This document shows, piece by piece, positions 1 to 11,197 of a DNA stretch of 64,000 bases. The DNA is from Crotophaga sulcirostris (Eukaryota; Chordata; Aves; Cuculiformes; Crotophagidae): positions 124,001 to 188,000 of the forward strand of contig VYZB01000381.1 of assembly GCA_013397455.1 (NCBI GenBank). The letters are read 5' to 3'. Position 1 is the stretch's first letter. Every line of letters starts with the position of its first letter. A model generated the notes under the pieces. It did no database searches, was not told where the DNA came from, and saw only the letters and a list, made by a program, of their open reading frames with translations. The position numbers and the translations under genes were made by a program.

Positions 1-55
1 AACGTGAGTGTCAGGGTGGTGGGGCCAGAAAGCTGCCATTGCCCAGCTTAAGGTC

Positions 56-330
56 ACACAGAATCACTGAGTGACCTGGGCTGGAAGGGACCCACAAGGA
101 GCACAGAGTCCAGCTCCTGTCCCTGCACAGGACACCCCAACACTCACACCGTGTGGCTGAGGGCATTGTCCAAATGCTTCTGGAATATTGTCAGGCTGTG
201 ATTGCTTCCCTGGGGAGCTGTTCCAGTGCTCCACCGCCCTCTGGGTGAGGAACCTTTTCCTCATGTTCAACCTAACCCTCCCCTGGCGCATCTCCCTGCC
301 ACCCCCTCGGGTCCCGTCACTGGCAGTGCC
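56..330 (-). mobile_element. CR1 LINE 3' fragment
   Basis: Read on the minus strand this is the 3' end of a CR1 non-LTR retrotransposon. It contains the AACATGAGGAAAAGGTTCCT block, the GGTGGAGCACTGGAACAG block, a GGTCCCTTCCAGCCC block and a terminal CAGTGATTCTGTG tail at about 56-70. The element is 5' truncated, as is usual for CR1. The upper boundary is uncertain because the sequence grades into GC-rich DNA before the gap. Short open frames here are not host genes. Confidence 0.88.
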
Positions 331-339
331 CGTTCCTGT

Positions 340-960
340 CCCCGGGGCACAGCCAGGGGCTGAGCTGCTGCCCCAGGGCGGGGCGGGCACAGCACCACCC
401 CGGNNNNNNNNNNNNNNNNNNNNNNNNNNNNNNNNNNNNNNNNNNNNNNNNNNNNNNNNNNNNNNNNNNNNNNNNNNNNNNNNNNNNNNNNNNNNNNNNN
501 NNNNNNNNNNNNNNNNNNNNNNNNNNNNNNNNNNNNNNNNNNNNNNNNNNNNNNNNNNNNNNNNNNNNNNNNNNNNNNNNNNNNNNNNNNNNNNNNNNNN
601 NNNNNNNNNNNNNNNNNNNNNNNNNNNNNNNNNNNNNNNNNNNNNNNNNNNNNNNNNNNNNNNNNNNNNNNNNNNNNNNNNNNNNNNNNNNNNNNNNNNN
701 NNNNNNNNNNNNNNNNNNNNNNNNNNNNNNNNNNNNNNNNNNNNNNNNGGGGCTGCCCCCCCCCTCTCCGCCCCGACAGCGCGGCGGCCGGGTCCGGGCG
801 GTGCGGGGCAGCGCGGCCCGGAGCGTGAGGCCGAGCCCTTGCCCCGCGCGTCACGGCTCGGGAGGGCCTTGGCTGCCCAGGGCCCTCTCGCTTTGCCTCC
901 GGGTTCCTGCTGCTGCTCCACAGGCGCTGGGGGCTGCGCCGAGTCCCCAGCGTGAGAAGG
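340..960. promoter_or_regulatory. ANGEL1: CpG island, probable ANGEL1 promoter and first exon (partly in gap)
   Basis: Both sides of the gap are very rich in G, C and CpG (for example 752-850), in contrast to the AT-richer DNA after 1450. The island lies directly upstream of the first visible ANGEL1 exon. That exon begins in mid-codon, so an upstream coding exon must exist. No ANGEL1-like N-terminus (a short hydrophobic leader in mammals) can be read in the visible parts, so exon 1 most likely lies within 404-748. The promoter role is inferred from position and composition. Confidence 0.6.
404..748. other. assembly gap (345 N)
   Basis: The run of 345 N is inside a CpG island. It probably hides ANGEL1 exon 1 and the transcription start. 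Any open frame drawn across it is meaningless. Confidence 0.99.
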
Positions 961-1002
961 AGATGGACCCGTTGGAACGGGCCCCGAGGAGGCCACGAAG
1001 AT

Positions 1003-1428
1003 GATCCGAGGGCTGGAGCCCCTCTGCCATGGGGACAGGCTGAGAGAGTTGGGGTTGTTCAGCCTGGAGAAGAGAAGGCTCCGGGGAGACCTCATAGCGG
1101 CCTCCCAGTGCCTGAAGGGGCTGCAGGAAAGCTGGGGAGGGACTTTTTACAAGGGCAAGTAGTGACAGGACGAAGGGGAATGGCTTTAAACTGGAAGGGG
1201 GAAGATTTAGATGAGACATTAGGAAGAAATTCTCCAGATGAAGGTGGTGAGGCCCTGGCACAGGGTGCCCAGGGTAGTTGTGGGGGCCCCCTCCCTGGAG
1301 GTGTTCAAAACCAGGTTGGATGGGGCCTTGAAATGGCCTTGGACACCTGGAGGTATCCCTGCCCATGGCAGGGGGGTGGGAACTGGATGGATGTTAAGGT
1401 CGCTTCCAACCCAAACCGTTCTGTGGTT
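1003..1428 (+). mobile_element. CR1 LINE 3' fragment in ANGEL1 intron 1
   Basis: The stretch begins with the CR1 ORF2 tail signature GGCTGGAGCCCCTCTGCCAT, followed by a GTTCAGCCTGGAGAAGAGAA block, a CTTTAAACTGGAAG block, GGTGTTCAAAACCAGGTTGG and the terminal TTCCAACCCAAACCGTTCTG. This is the plus-strand order of an avian CR1 3' end. It differs from the copies further right, whose tails are ATACTGTG, and so belongs to another subfamily. Confidence 0.9.
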
Positions 1429-2577
1429 CCTGCCTGAGCCAGCCCTCAGGCCTGTAGCAGCCACTGGCGCAGTGTGCTCGTAGTGAGCTGACTCCTCTCA
1501 GTTTCCGCTCCCGCCCTGTAGGAACAGGCTCTTGTAGCAGCTGTGCCTGGTTAGTGCTGTGCAAAAATACTACCTTGGTGCACTGGTGTTTCTGACGTTC
1601 GTAAACTTAATTACAAAACTACAGAGAGGAGTTTGGTTCTTAAAGCTCCATTTCTGACCCATACAGAAAGCTTAGACACAAAAGATACAGTAAAAGCATA
1701 CATGGATGTTGCTGATTCCTGTATGTTAATGCTCTGTCTGACTGACTGTCACAGGGATACAGTAGAGAAAAAGAAATTGCTGGTCAGCTGTAGGGACTAG
1801 TGTCTGTGTAGAGTTAGTATTAAAATGTAAATGTGTATAGATACAAGTGAAGTCTCTTTTTCTGCTTTATCCCACCAATATTAGTATATTCAAGTGTTAG
1901 CTTGCCAGCAGTTTTTTTTTATTTCTTTACTACAGATGTTAGTCATCAGGTGACCTGTAATTCTTACTGGCTCTTCTTCTGTGCATTTATTCTCTCTATT
2001 AAGGCTTTTAACTGCACATGTTGGTCCCTCTCTGTCTTTATTTTTCATCTTTTAATAACAGAACCATTTTTCTTCTACAACACATTCTTGTGATATGTTT
2101 TGATCCTCTTAGCTGAGCACTACTTTCTTAGTCAGTCCTTGGAAAGAAGCTTGCTCCAGGTGATGATCTACAAGAGCTTGGTTTCTTAGGCCATGCACCC
2201 CATCAACTTTTACAGACTGTGCCTTCACATGTGTTGCTGAGAGCTGATAGTTTCCACAAGGCCTTTTTAGCTTGGCTGACTGTGGCACTGAGTAAGTTAG
2301 AATCGCATTCCCTAGATTTAGTAAAGCGACTGCCATCCTGTACAGTTTCAGTGACTTTGACTAACATAACTAGAACTGGACTGTGGCCTAGCATTCAGGA
2401 GGAGGCAGGGTGAGTTATTGAGACTGTAGCTGGTTTTTTTCAGAGAAGCCACTTGTTTGGGTTGCTATACTCTGTAGTTGTATGGCACAGAGTTACAGCA
2501 AATGCACAGGAAAACAAAGTGAGTGAGAAAGGATTTCCATCTGTCTTATGTTGCTTTTGTTTGTTTTTAAATGGCAG
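1429..2577 (+). other. ANGEL1: ANGEL1 intron 1, non-repeat part
   Basis: This stretch holds no recognised exon or repeat after the CR1. It ends in a polypyrimidine-rich tract and the acceptor TGGCAG at 2572-2577. Confidence 0.6.
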
Positions 2578-3177
2578 ATGCTTTCTTTACCTGTCGAAAG
2601 AATGTGCTTCTGGCGAAGAGCACGTCCACCCAGATAGAAGGCGTCTTTGCTGCGACCAGAGGACGGTCGGTGCCAGAAGAGCAAGAAGCCCTTCTCCAGC
2701 AGTGGCTGGAGGAAGGAGCTGGGAACTTGCCAGCCAGCGAGAGTTCTCCAGTGGTGGGGAAAGTATCAGTTACACTCACTAGTGACTGGTTAGAAGGTTC
2801 AGAGCTATTGATGACGAGCCTCAGTGACCTGAGTTTGGCTCCAGAAGTCACCCAGCCTGCAGGTCAGCAGCTCACAGAGCTACATGCCTTGGCTTCTTCA
2901 GAACCTCAAGTTCAGGCAGTGACTGAACTGGCAAAATTGTCAACAGAGGAGATGGTGGCTGCAGCAGGCAGTGCCCCTTGGGAAGCTGCGGTGCCACAGA
3001 GGGATCACCAGGTAGCTGGCTGTGCCACTATTGATGTAGAAGTGCAGAATGAAGACCCAGCTGTGCTGGCCTGGAGTTTAGCGCGTGATGCAGAGACCGT
3101 GCCAACGGAACCCCCTGTCTGGCCCATTCAGGATACGGTACAATTTTGTCCTCTCCCAACAGAGGAACCCTACCAAG
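2578..3177 (+). CDS. ANGEL1: ANGEL1 coding exon 2
   Basis: This 600-bp exon starts with the last two bases of an Asp codon (G|AT), reading DAFFTCRKNVLL, and ends PYQ plus one base before GTCAGT. It encodes the acidic, low-conservation N-terminal region, with family landmarks EALLQQWLEEG, EDPAVLAWS and a PYQ/DVLWRDWEDL junction into the next exon. The acceptor is GGCAG at 2573-2577. Confidence 0.93.
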
Positions 3178-6100
3178 GTCAGTAGTAACAGCTCTGAATC
3201 TAATGTTCAGTTTGGGATTTGCATTTGTAGTGAATGTGGTCAGATTATTATGTCTGGGCTTCCTGTCAGTAAAACATTGATTGTATCTATCCATGCAGAA
3301 CTGACAGGATCTGCTAGTGAAAACTATAAAGTGAGTTTTTGCTGAGGGAGGGCTAGTCACAGCTAGTAGTCTCTGTGCTATTAGACCAGCTGGTCTGAGC
3401 ATCAATATACTTCTGTTTCCCAAGAACTGTTCCCAGGTGCTGACTTTATAATATAAAAAGCACCCAAAAGCTGATTGAGTGTTTCAGTATGCTTGACTCT
3501 GGTCTTCTGTTAGGCCATCCCCATTGAAAGCTATCCAAAGGCATCCAAAAAGAGCACCTGAAAACCTGAGTGGGTGAGGTTTTGCTTAGAGGCTAGAACA
3601 CCCTAGCACAGAGAAGGGGAATGTCTATTTTCTGGGTCCCAGGGGAGCAAAAGTATCATCAGGGTACCCAGCTGTAACTTGGATTTTTGTCTCTTGCATG
3701 TAGATGTTTTATGGAGAGACTGGGAGGATCTTTCTGTCCAGCCCTGTGTGCTAAAGCAGGCCTCAGAAAACACTCCTCTCTTTGAATTTCGGGTCATGTC
3801 TTACAACATCCTTGCCCAGGACCTAGTGGAGCAGGGCCATGATCTTTATCTACACTGTCATCCAGACATCTTGAACTGGAACTATCGCCTTCCAAACCTT
3901 TTGCAGGAGATCCAGCACTGGGATCCTGATGTGAGTATGACTGAGCCCTTCCCACATCACTGTCACCAGAATTTGAATTCCTTGCTTGATCTAACAGCAT
4001 TAAAAAAAAAAAAGGCTGAGGGGGAAAGTCCTAGGAAGATAATACCAGCTTGGTAACTGACTGCCACTGATCAACTGACAGCGTTTGAGGCCTTGTTGCA
4101 TATGTTGTTTGGTATCTGCCTTGTTTTATTGTGTTACTTTAGAAGCTAGTTTACAACTACTTTGAAAGCAGGGCTTAACTTCTTTAAACAGCAGAAGTAG
4201 AGAAAAACAGATAATGTGTGTTTGAGGAAGAAAGAACTGGATTTGTAAGGCAGCACAGGAGGGGAAGCCTGCATAGAACAGGACTTCATGACCTTCTCTA
4301 TTCCTTGAGTCCTCTTTGTGTGATGAAGGATCTTCTGCCTAGTCACTGGAAGACCGAATGATAAGCCAATGTGACCCAGAAATTTATTGCTCTCTATCTG
4401 GAAAGTACAGGACAGAGTTGCAGTGATGACCTTTCTGGTTGCAGGGTTGGTATGTGAGTGCACTTTTTTGCTTTCTTCCTTCCCCCAAACAAGGTAACTA
4501 GCAAATACTGGTGGAGCGAGTGAGGTCTCTGCCTTCCTTCCAGGTTCTGTGTCTCCAGGAGGTGCAAGAGAACCATTACTGGGAACAACTGGAACCAGCG
4601 TTCAAGGAGATGGGTATGTTTTGCTTTTATGTGTCTGTATCCCCAGCTTATGGGACTGACCAAGCAGTGCTTCCTGCTTAACACCTTCAAAGCCCTCAGT
4701 CTTGAGAGAGCTCTCCTGTTTGTCAGGTGGCTGCTGGCCCAACTTCTGAACTGTCAGCCTAGAGCGTCAGCCTGTCGTTTGTAATTGATCTTTCTCGGAG
4801 CTGACAGATCAGAGTAACAAAAATGAGAGGGGCCTAGAAGAACAAGGAGAGAGAAAATACCCTCAATGATAAATGATAAACTGTGACTGGAACAGAATTG
4901 GGTATAATGCTGTACCCAAATACAGTAGAAACCCCTTGCGCTACACAGACTTGCTGAACTCCCCAGCGGATGGGGCAGCCTGAGGTAGTCATATATGACT
5001 ATATATATATAGTCATATAGACCTTTTAGTAGGTGATGGTTTTTTTTCAGGCTTTGCATGCTTCTATAAACGAAGAACTGGGACAAAGACTGATGGCTGT
5101 GCAGTGTGCTATAAGCACAGCAGGTTCCAGCTGATCAGCCTCAGCCCTGTAGAATATTTCCGACCTGGCCTGGATGTCCTCAATCGGGATAACGTGGGCT
5201 TGGTGCTGCTGCTACAGCCTCTGCTCCCAGAGGGCCTAGATCTGAAGGCAGTCAGTCCTTTGTGTGTAGCCAACACTCATGTGTTGTTTAATCCTCGTCG
5301 AGGAGATATCAAACTGGCCCAGATGGCCTTGCTTCTAGCAGAGATTGACAAGATTGCAAAAACTACTGAAGGCAGCTACTATCCTGTCATTTTGTGTGGA
5401 GACCTGAACTCTGTACCTGATTCTCCGCTCTACAAATTCATCCGGAACGGTGAACTTTTCTACCATGGGATGCCAGCCTGGAAGGTAGGTGCCGGCTAGA
5501 ACTGGGATTGGATAGCTCTTTATTGCATGCTCCTAACCATGCATGGTTACATTCTTTCTATCATGAGGAAGTAGTCCAGATACTGAATCCAGTTATTCAT
5601 CAGTCTTCCCCAGTGCCACCGGCACTGCTGGGGAAAGAAACAGACAAATACGTGCGTGTTGTTTCTACCACTACTCTCTTGATTTCTGTCAAGGCAGACC
5701 AGTGATAATATACCACTTAATTTCAGGTCCTGATTATCCTTTGCTATGGGATTTTTGTCCCCTACAGCTGAAGGTTTATTATGTCTGCACCATATTCTGA
5801 ACAGCTTAGTTTGTACCTTTTTTATGAGGGCATTCTTTGGCCTTGCTTTTGCCAAGTGTATATATGTACATTGTCTATGGCTTGCAAAAGTTCTGCTTTC
5901 TGTTGCTGATGTTTCCTCTCCTGTTTCTGGCGTTTTTGCAGGTGTCTGGTCAGGAAGACTTTTCCCAACAGTCGTATTCACGGAAACTGCTGGCCCCACT
6001 GTGGCCGAGCTCACTGGGTGTGACGGAGAACTGCCAGTATGTCACTCTGTGCCAGCCAAAGAAACTAGGTGAGCTCCACTGTGCACTGAGAACATGAGTT

Positions 6101-9100
6101 TGCTGAGGGTGGACAGTTTGTGGGTCTTGCTGTCTCTCTGAGTAACCTGGGCATGTGTTGCATGAGGCACTCAGCAGAGATTCTCTTCTATCCATTTCCT
6201 TGGTATATAAAATAAATTTTTCTGGAGTCTATTGCTGTAGACCAAGTTCTACTGTTTTCTTTCTCGAGTAGGGAGCTGAATGCTCCCCTACCAGTAGCTG
6301 TTGTTCTACATGTCTCTTTCATATTCACAGACTTATGCTTTTGTGCAGTTGTAAACCATGCTCAGCAGCTACAGCTTTCAGCTGCGGGGGGTTTGTGGGA
6401 GTTGTTTTGGGTGGTGTTTGTACACCACTACTAGGAAATCATTCCTAGGAACCCAGTTACAATCATGACTATTCTCTATTATTCCTAGAGAGGATTAAAA
6501 AAGGGAGCCTGCACTAAATAGCTTTTGTTGGAATCTTGAATGTAGAACTTGTATTCAATGTGATTTCTGGAATCATTTTTCAGCAGACATTTCCTTGAGT
6601 TGCACACTAACTGATGTGCTTAAAAATCCCGTGAACTTGTGGTATCTTAGAGGAGACTTTCTAAATTTGTTTCATCAAGATGATGACTATGACCGTTGCA
6701 TTAGCTAAAGGGATGGCAATAGCTGTGATCTGTTCTTTTGTATTTGTACATCTATTCTGTCCACATTTAGGTTATTAAGCGATTCCCATTCTCATGGTAT
6801 AGAGTCCTTGGGCACAAAAACCTCTCTCAAACTAAAGAGCTCTAACAGATCTAAGGACCTAAAGAATATGCAGGTGTTCTCTGTAGATGTGACTTTGCTG
6901 CAGTTATTTTCTTATTTTAACTTGTATTTTTCTCTGCAGGCAGATGTAAATACAGCCGCGACTTCCTGCTCCAGTTTCGTTTTTGTGACATTGCCTGTGA
7001 GCGACCACCACATCTGGTCCTCTTGGAAGGTGTGACAGATGCTAAGCCAGGTATTAATGGGAGATTTTTCAGCTTGTGACTCTCCTAGCTCAATTTTGAT
7101 GAAAATGTGAGGTGGAGATAATGTCTGGTGAGAAAAGGGGAAGGCAGAAGGGTGCTTTCTGTGGCTGTGTGATTACTAATTGATTCCATGTGGGCTCAGA
7201 GGAGTCTGACCATGCTTAAACATATTTACTGTGTTCCGTGAGATGCACTGAGATCCAGCCTCTTTTGGAGGCTATTTCTTACAAAGTGAAATACATATAT
7301 ATATTTTTTTTCTGCTTCAAGTTGTTTGGGGAGGGAGAACAAACCTGAAGACTGTAATATCACAATGGCCACAACATAGATGTCTCTGTAAGCTGGTACA
7401 CAGCAGACACTGCCTCACCTCCAGGCCTTGTGGCATGGCTGGTTCTGCTCTCTCCATTTCTCTTCTGCCTTTCTAGATACCCTTTGAGTAAGCTGTAGGC
7501 TAAAGCACATGAACTTTCTTTGAGAGAAAATGTTGAATTACTCTGAGCTTTGATAATATTAAATGCTTTAAGGACATGTCCTTAGCAGGACAGAATTTAA
7601 CTTCTTGTATAACAGGTATTTGCACTGATCTGCTCTCATGGTATTCCTGTTAGTCTGAGAACTAGGGTTTCCTTTGAATATTTTTCTTTAAGGTTCCTGT
7701 GACTGGAAGCTATCTGCTCCTCTTGGGCAAAAAGATTCATTTGGTCTTAGGAGAAACTTCACAGACTTGGGATGAGCAGCCTGTTCCAGGATCTGTGTAG
7801 GTCTGGCTGGAATTTCTTTGCTCCTTTGCAGACTGCCCTGCATACTGGCCCAAGCCTGCTGCTGTCGTGAAAGACCCTGATCCCGAGTCATTCATCCCAA
7901 GGTAATTTGGGGCCCCACTGTTCAAGCCTGATCTCATTTTCCTGAGCACTGAAAACCTGGCTGAAGTAAAGACTGAAATAAATGTGAGGGTGGAAGACAA
8001 GTTAGGAGGGCTGTCTGGAAGAGCCAGACCCACCTGAAGTTGTCCCAGCAACTGGGTGCTGTTCTATCAGTATTGTGTTGGTGAGGTTGAGAATGAAAGG
8101 CATAGTCAGGACTGGGTATTGGAGACAAAGGAAGTTCATAGTCTGCTTTGTCGTTGGTGTAAGTGCAGTGAACAACTCTGAAATAGTCTTTTATTTATTC
8201 GCAAAGTAGAAATAGTTTGGAAAGTTGCATCAGGAAGGCAAAATCCATCTTCAGCTGTGACTGTGGTACTGTACACTGCATCTTTCTCTTTCCTTCCTCG
8301 GTAAATGCTGGCTGTTCATGTGCAGGTCTTCAGGCATTATCCAGCACGGTCTCAACCTGACCTCTGTCTACAGCCACTTCCTGCCACAGAGGGGACGTCC
8401 AGAGGTCACAACGATGCCCATGGGGCTTGGAACCACAGTTGATTATATCTTCTACTCGGCAGAGCCTGTGGAGAACGGGAACAGGGCGGGTGAGTGCAGC
8501 AGAGCAAGCCTTACCCCTGTGCTGCTGGGAGGGGGCTGTGAGGCATGCCAGAATGCAGCTCAGTGTTGGGCAGTGCATTTCATTAAGTTGGGGTGGATCT
8601 ACAGGGTGTGGCTTTGAAATGATGCACAAAGTGGAAGCAACATTTGCTCAGGTATTGTGAGAAGACGCTGTTCATCTTTGCTGTGTAAAAACTGAAGCTG
8701 TTTAGCTTAGGTTCATGTAGACTTTTGAGGAAGCCAGAACAGAGTGGATTCTGTTCTTTTGTATAACTATCTTGCTTGTGCTCCCGGTAACAGGCAGTGC
8801 TGGGTCCTTAGTTTAAGGCATGGACTTCTGATCTGGCTGAGACCACACGCTGACCTTTGAATGTGGTGACTCTGGTTACCTTACAATGGCATCACCTCTC
8901 TGCTACATGAAAGAGGAGTTATGTTCTTGGGGGAGATTCTGAAGCTATTGCTAGGACTTAGTACCGTGAAAGGAACTTCCCATGTAAGCAAGTACTCTGT
9001 GAATTCAGTATATACTTTACTCCTGTGCCTGCAAACATATGAAACCCTTGAACAGCAGTATTATAGGACACTCACTGCTTTCACATCTAGGGTCAAAGGT

Positions 9101-9407
9101 GCCTGCAGTGTTTTTGCAGACTGTCTGTTCATCAGGGAAAGGATAGGAAAACATTGACAAACATCTCTCTCTGAGAGTACAGAGTTAATCTATAGCACCA
9201 GTCTCTGGCTGATGTTTCTTTCTGTTTTCTTTGTCAGGTCGCAGGCTGTACCGGGATGGAGCCCTGAAGCTGCTTGGCCGCCTTTCCCTGCTCTCTGAAG
9301 ATGTCCTGTTGCTGGCAAATGGCTTACCAAATCCTTTTTGTTCATCTGATCATCTCTGCCTGCTGGCTAGCTTTGGCTTGGAGATCTCCAGCCTCAGAGA
9401 GGGTTAG
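2578..9407 (+). CDS. ANGEL1: ANGEL1, protein angel homolog 1 (first exon missing)
   Basis: Nine coding exons are joined at 2578-3177, 3704-3930, 4544-4613, 5051-5484, 5942-6068, 6940-7050, 7832-7901, 8326-8489 and 9238-9407 (stop TAG). All introns are GT-AG and phases agree throughout. About 657 codons are visible; the human protein is about 670 residues, so only about 20 N-terminal residues are lacking. The product is a CCR4/nocturnin-type exonuclease-endonuclease-phosphatase (EEP) protein. Visible EEP motifs are MSYNILAQDL, CLQEVQ, TDGCAVCYK, CGDLNSVPDSPLY and CSSDHLC, so the metal-binding and catalytic residues appear intact. ANGEL1 is known to bind the cap-binding protein eIF4E through a Y-x4-L-hydrophobic motif, and YSRDFLL in exon 7 fits. 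The N-terminal third (exon 2) is acidic and poorly conserved. ANGEL1 is reported at the ER and Golgi; the related ANGEL2 removes RNA 2',3'-cyclic phosphates. The ATG at 2571 lies in the splice acceptor and is not the start. Confidence 0.95.
3704..3930 (+). CDS. ANGEL1: ANGEL1 coding exon 3 (start of EEP domain)
   Basis: The 227-bp exon encodes DVLWRDWEDL and then the EEP start, VMSYNILAQDLV, followed by YLHCHPDILNWNYR and IQHWDPD. The Asn in SYN is the first conserved active-site position of the superfamily. The donor GTGAGT follows in phase 0. Confidence 0.95.
4544..4613 (+). CDS. ANGEL1: ANGEL1 coding exon 4
   Basis: The 70-bp exon encodes VLCLQEVQENHYWEQLEP and FKEM. It carries the metal-binding Glu of the LQEV motif. 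The acceptor is CTTCCAG and the donor GTATGT, ending in phase 1. Confidence 0.94.
4993..5020. repeat. AT-rich perfect palindrome in ANGEL1 intron 4
   Basis: The 28-bp self-complementary block has GAC and GTC arms around (TA)6, flanked by five more paired bases on each side. It could form a hairpin or cruciform. It lies about 30 bp upstream of the exon 5 acceptor. Confidence 0.75.
5051..5484 (+). CDS. ANGEL1: ANGEL1 coding exon 5 (EEP core)
   Basis: The 434-bp exon encodes GFACFYKRRTGTKTDGCAV, PVEYFRPGLDVLNRDNVGLV, CVANTHVLFNPRRGDIKLAQ, ILCGDLNSVPDSPLY and YHGMPAWK. This is the most conserved part of the protein and holds the Asp and Asn of GDLNS. The acceptor is a T run plus CAG; the donor is GTAGGT. 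Confidence 0.95.
5942..6068 (+). CDS. ANGEL1: ANGEL1 coding exon 6
   Basis: The 127-bp exon encodes VSGQEDFSQQSYSRKL, APLWPSSLGVTENCQYVT and LCQPKKL, in the family order. It ends in phase 1 at GTGAGC. Confidence 0.94.
6940..7050 (+). CDS. ANGEL1: ANGEL1 coding exon 7 (eIF4E-binding motif)
   Basis: The 111-bp exon encodes RCKYSRDFLLQFRF, CDIACERPPHLVLLEGVTDA and KP. YSRDFLL (6951-6971) fits the Y-x4-L-hydrophobic motif by which ANGEL1 contacts eIF4E. Its counterpart in human, from memory, is YGRDFLL. The donor is GTATTA. Confidence 0.94.
7832..7901 (+). CDS. ANGEL1: ANGEL1 coding exon 8 (variable insert)
   Basis: The 70-bp exon encodes DCPAYWPKPAAVVKDPDP followed by ESFIPR. Length and phases match the mammalian exon, but the residues are poorly conserved. 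It is recognised by position, phase, a clean TTTGCAG acceptor and a GTAATT donor. Confidence 0.85.
8326..8489 (+). CDS. ANGEL1: ANGEL1 coding exon 9
   Basis: The 164-bp exon encodes IIQHGLNLTSVYSHFLPQRG, RPEVTTMPMGLGTTVDYIFY and SAEPVENGNRA. The TVDYIF segment holds the Asp of the conserved C-terminal EEP block. The acceptor is TGTGCAG; the donor is GTGAGT. Confidence 0.95.
9238..9407 (+). CDS. ANGEL1: ANGEL1 terminal coding exon
   Basis: The exon encodes GRRLYRDGALKLLGRLSLLS, LLANGLPNPFCSSDHLCLLA, SFGLEISSLREG and stop TAG at 9405-9407. The SDH motif supplies the catalytic Asp and His. The last few residues differ from the mammalian tail. Confidence 0.95.
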
Positions 9408-10113
9408 TGTTGATTCCCTTTCCCTAAAGAAAAGCTGTTCTGAATACAGCAGTTGAGGCTCTGGATTGCACAACCTGCTTGCAAGAATACTCTTTTCCTT
9501 TTCATGCCCTCAATGTCCCTTTCTTCCCTCACACCCTTAGAAAAAAGCAAGGATGAGAGAGTTGGCATGCTTTTTGCATTGGTATTTTGTGGGTCTCTGC
9601 AAACCTTAGCTGTGTTCCAAGTGGGCTGCCAGTTGTACACAGGCATTATCATCTGTTAAAGGGATCCTTGTTCCATGCCTTTGTTTAACAGATGTTTTAG
9701 TGTTGCGGGAATCAACCTAACTCCCATGTTTATTTGTCACTGTGTGAGACACTCAAGGAACTGGAAAAGAGAAGGGCAACACTGCCTGCTTCTGGTTAGT
9801 TCATTGCTACCAAGCATCAAGGAATGTACACACCGATATTCTTCCACACCAAAACAGTGATTCTTTTAATTTCTCAGTGGTGGTCCTTCCAGGACTAGTT
9901 CTCATGTTGCCTTTGAGAGTTGTGGCTCTACTACCTTCTTGGAAATGGCTTTTACTTATTAATGTGTAAGGGCTGCCTTGCTGGCAGAAGACTTTGTGTA
10001 GCTGAACAGTTTCTACAAGAAGCTACCTGCTCTGACTAATGGACTGGGGAATGGGATTGCCAGGAGTAGAGCCAGAGGTTCTACAGAGCTACCCGCAGGA
10101 GCTCTAGAACTGC

Positions 10114-10119
10114 AATAAA
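10114..10119 (+). terminator. ANGEL1: alternative ANGEL1 polyadenylation signal
   Basis: AATAAA lies about 700 bases after the stop codon and could give a shorter 3' UTR. The downstream context is less GT-rich than at 11192. Confidence 0.35.
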
Positions 10120-11191
10120 AGCCTAGAGGCCTTGGGGAAGGCTCCTTTCTTTTCTAGATGTCTCAGAACTAGCTTGGCACTTGTAGGAAAAATATTTATG
10201 ATCCTCCCAGGTGGAAAAAATCATCTTGCAAGGCATGACAGCCCCAGGAGGCTTTCGCTCTGGCAGGTCCCAAAAGACAGGTGGAAATGTGGAAGGCATG
10301 TGAGAAGCAGCAGAGCCACAGATGGAAAAGCTGATACTTGTCCCTTGCTGTACTCTTTCTTCGTGCTCTCCCTATTCAGTTCAACCTGCTGGGGGTCAGA
10401 TGGCCAACCTGTAGCATCCTCCTACATCAATTTGAAGTTCATACTACTGTTTTCTTCTGGAGCCAGCCATGTTTATGTAGGTAGAACCTGTAGGACTGAC
10501 TCCTCTTTCTTGACAGGCATTGGGAGGGATGGGAAGGCTGTGTAACTTGGAGCCAGGTTGTCAGTTGCTTGGATCCCAGTGTACCTTTGGTGTCCTGTCA
10601 GTGTACTTTTGTCAGCAGTAGCTTGGGCAGTAGAAAACCCATAGAACTGTACCTGTTCCTACGGCACATTTCCCAATTCATCCTGATATTTGGTGCTCAG
10701 TTTTTCTGTGAGAGATGAGAGCAGAAACATTATCAATCTTCTGTTCACAAATGAGGCAGGGAAACCTGGTCCCACTTCAGGTTTTTGTGGGAATGTACGA
10801 GGAGACTTGAAGTATTAGTCTCTCTTCTTGATTTATATTGGGGACTTCATATTTGAAATGTTACTTTCTTTATTGAAAAATAAAATTTTTCTAATTTAAG
10901 AAAAAAACCATGAAGTAACTGTAGCACCTTGTGCTCCTGGCAGCTGAACTCTCTGAGCACTCTGAAAGAGGAGAGGACAAATTAGCTGCACAAGACAGCT
11001 GGGATAAGGTTTGAAGAGGGGGAAGAAGTGAATCTAGCTGTTGTCTCCCAACACATCCCCAAATCCCAGAGGTGGCTCATTTGGCATCGGGCTCGTCTTG
11101 CAAAATGGTTTGCATTTAGGAACCATTCCCTTCGGCCCAAAGAAAGAAGTGCTGCTCCTCTTTAACAGCTCAGTTCTGTAAATTGTACAGA

Positions 11192-11197
11192 AATAAA
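11192..11197 (+). terminator. ANGEL1: polyadenylation signal AATAAA, probable main ANGEL1 3' end
   Basis: The hexamer is preceded by two TGTA motifs (CTGTAAATTGTACAG) and followed by a GT-rich stretch (GTGTGTGTGGGGACTGTGTT). These are the upstream and downstream elements of a strong vertebrate polyadenylation site. Confidence 0.7.

Noticed and set aside
749..850. A visible ANGEL1 exon 1 ending at the GTGAGG donor at 825
   Set aside because: The phase does not fit exon 2 (it would give a frame change) and the upstream codons do not resemble the known leader.
952..1437. A 160-codon plus-strand open frame
   Set aside because: It lies almost wholly in a CR1 fragment.
2571..2577. ATG GCA G as the ANGEL1 start codon (protein starting MADAFF)
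   Set aside because: These bases form the splice acceptor (TTTAAATGGCAG). The family has an upstream exon ending in a phase-1 G that completes the Asp codon.
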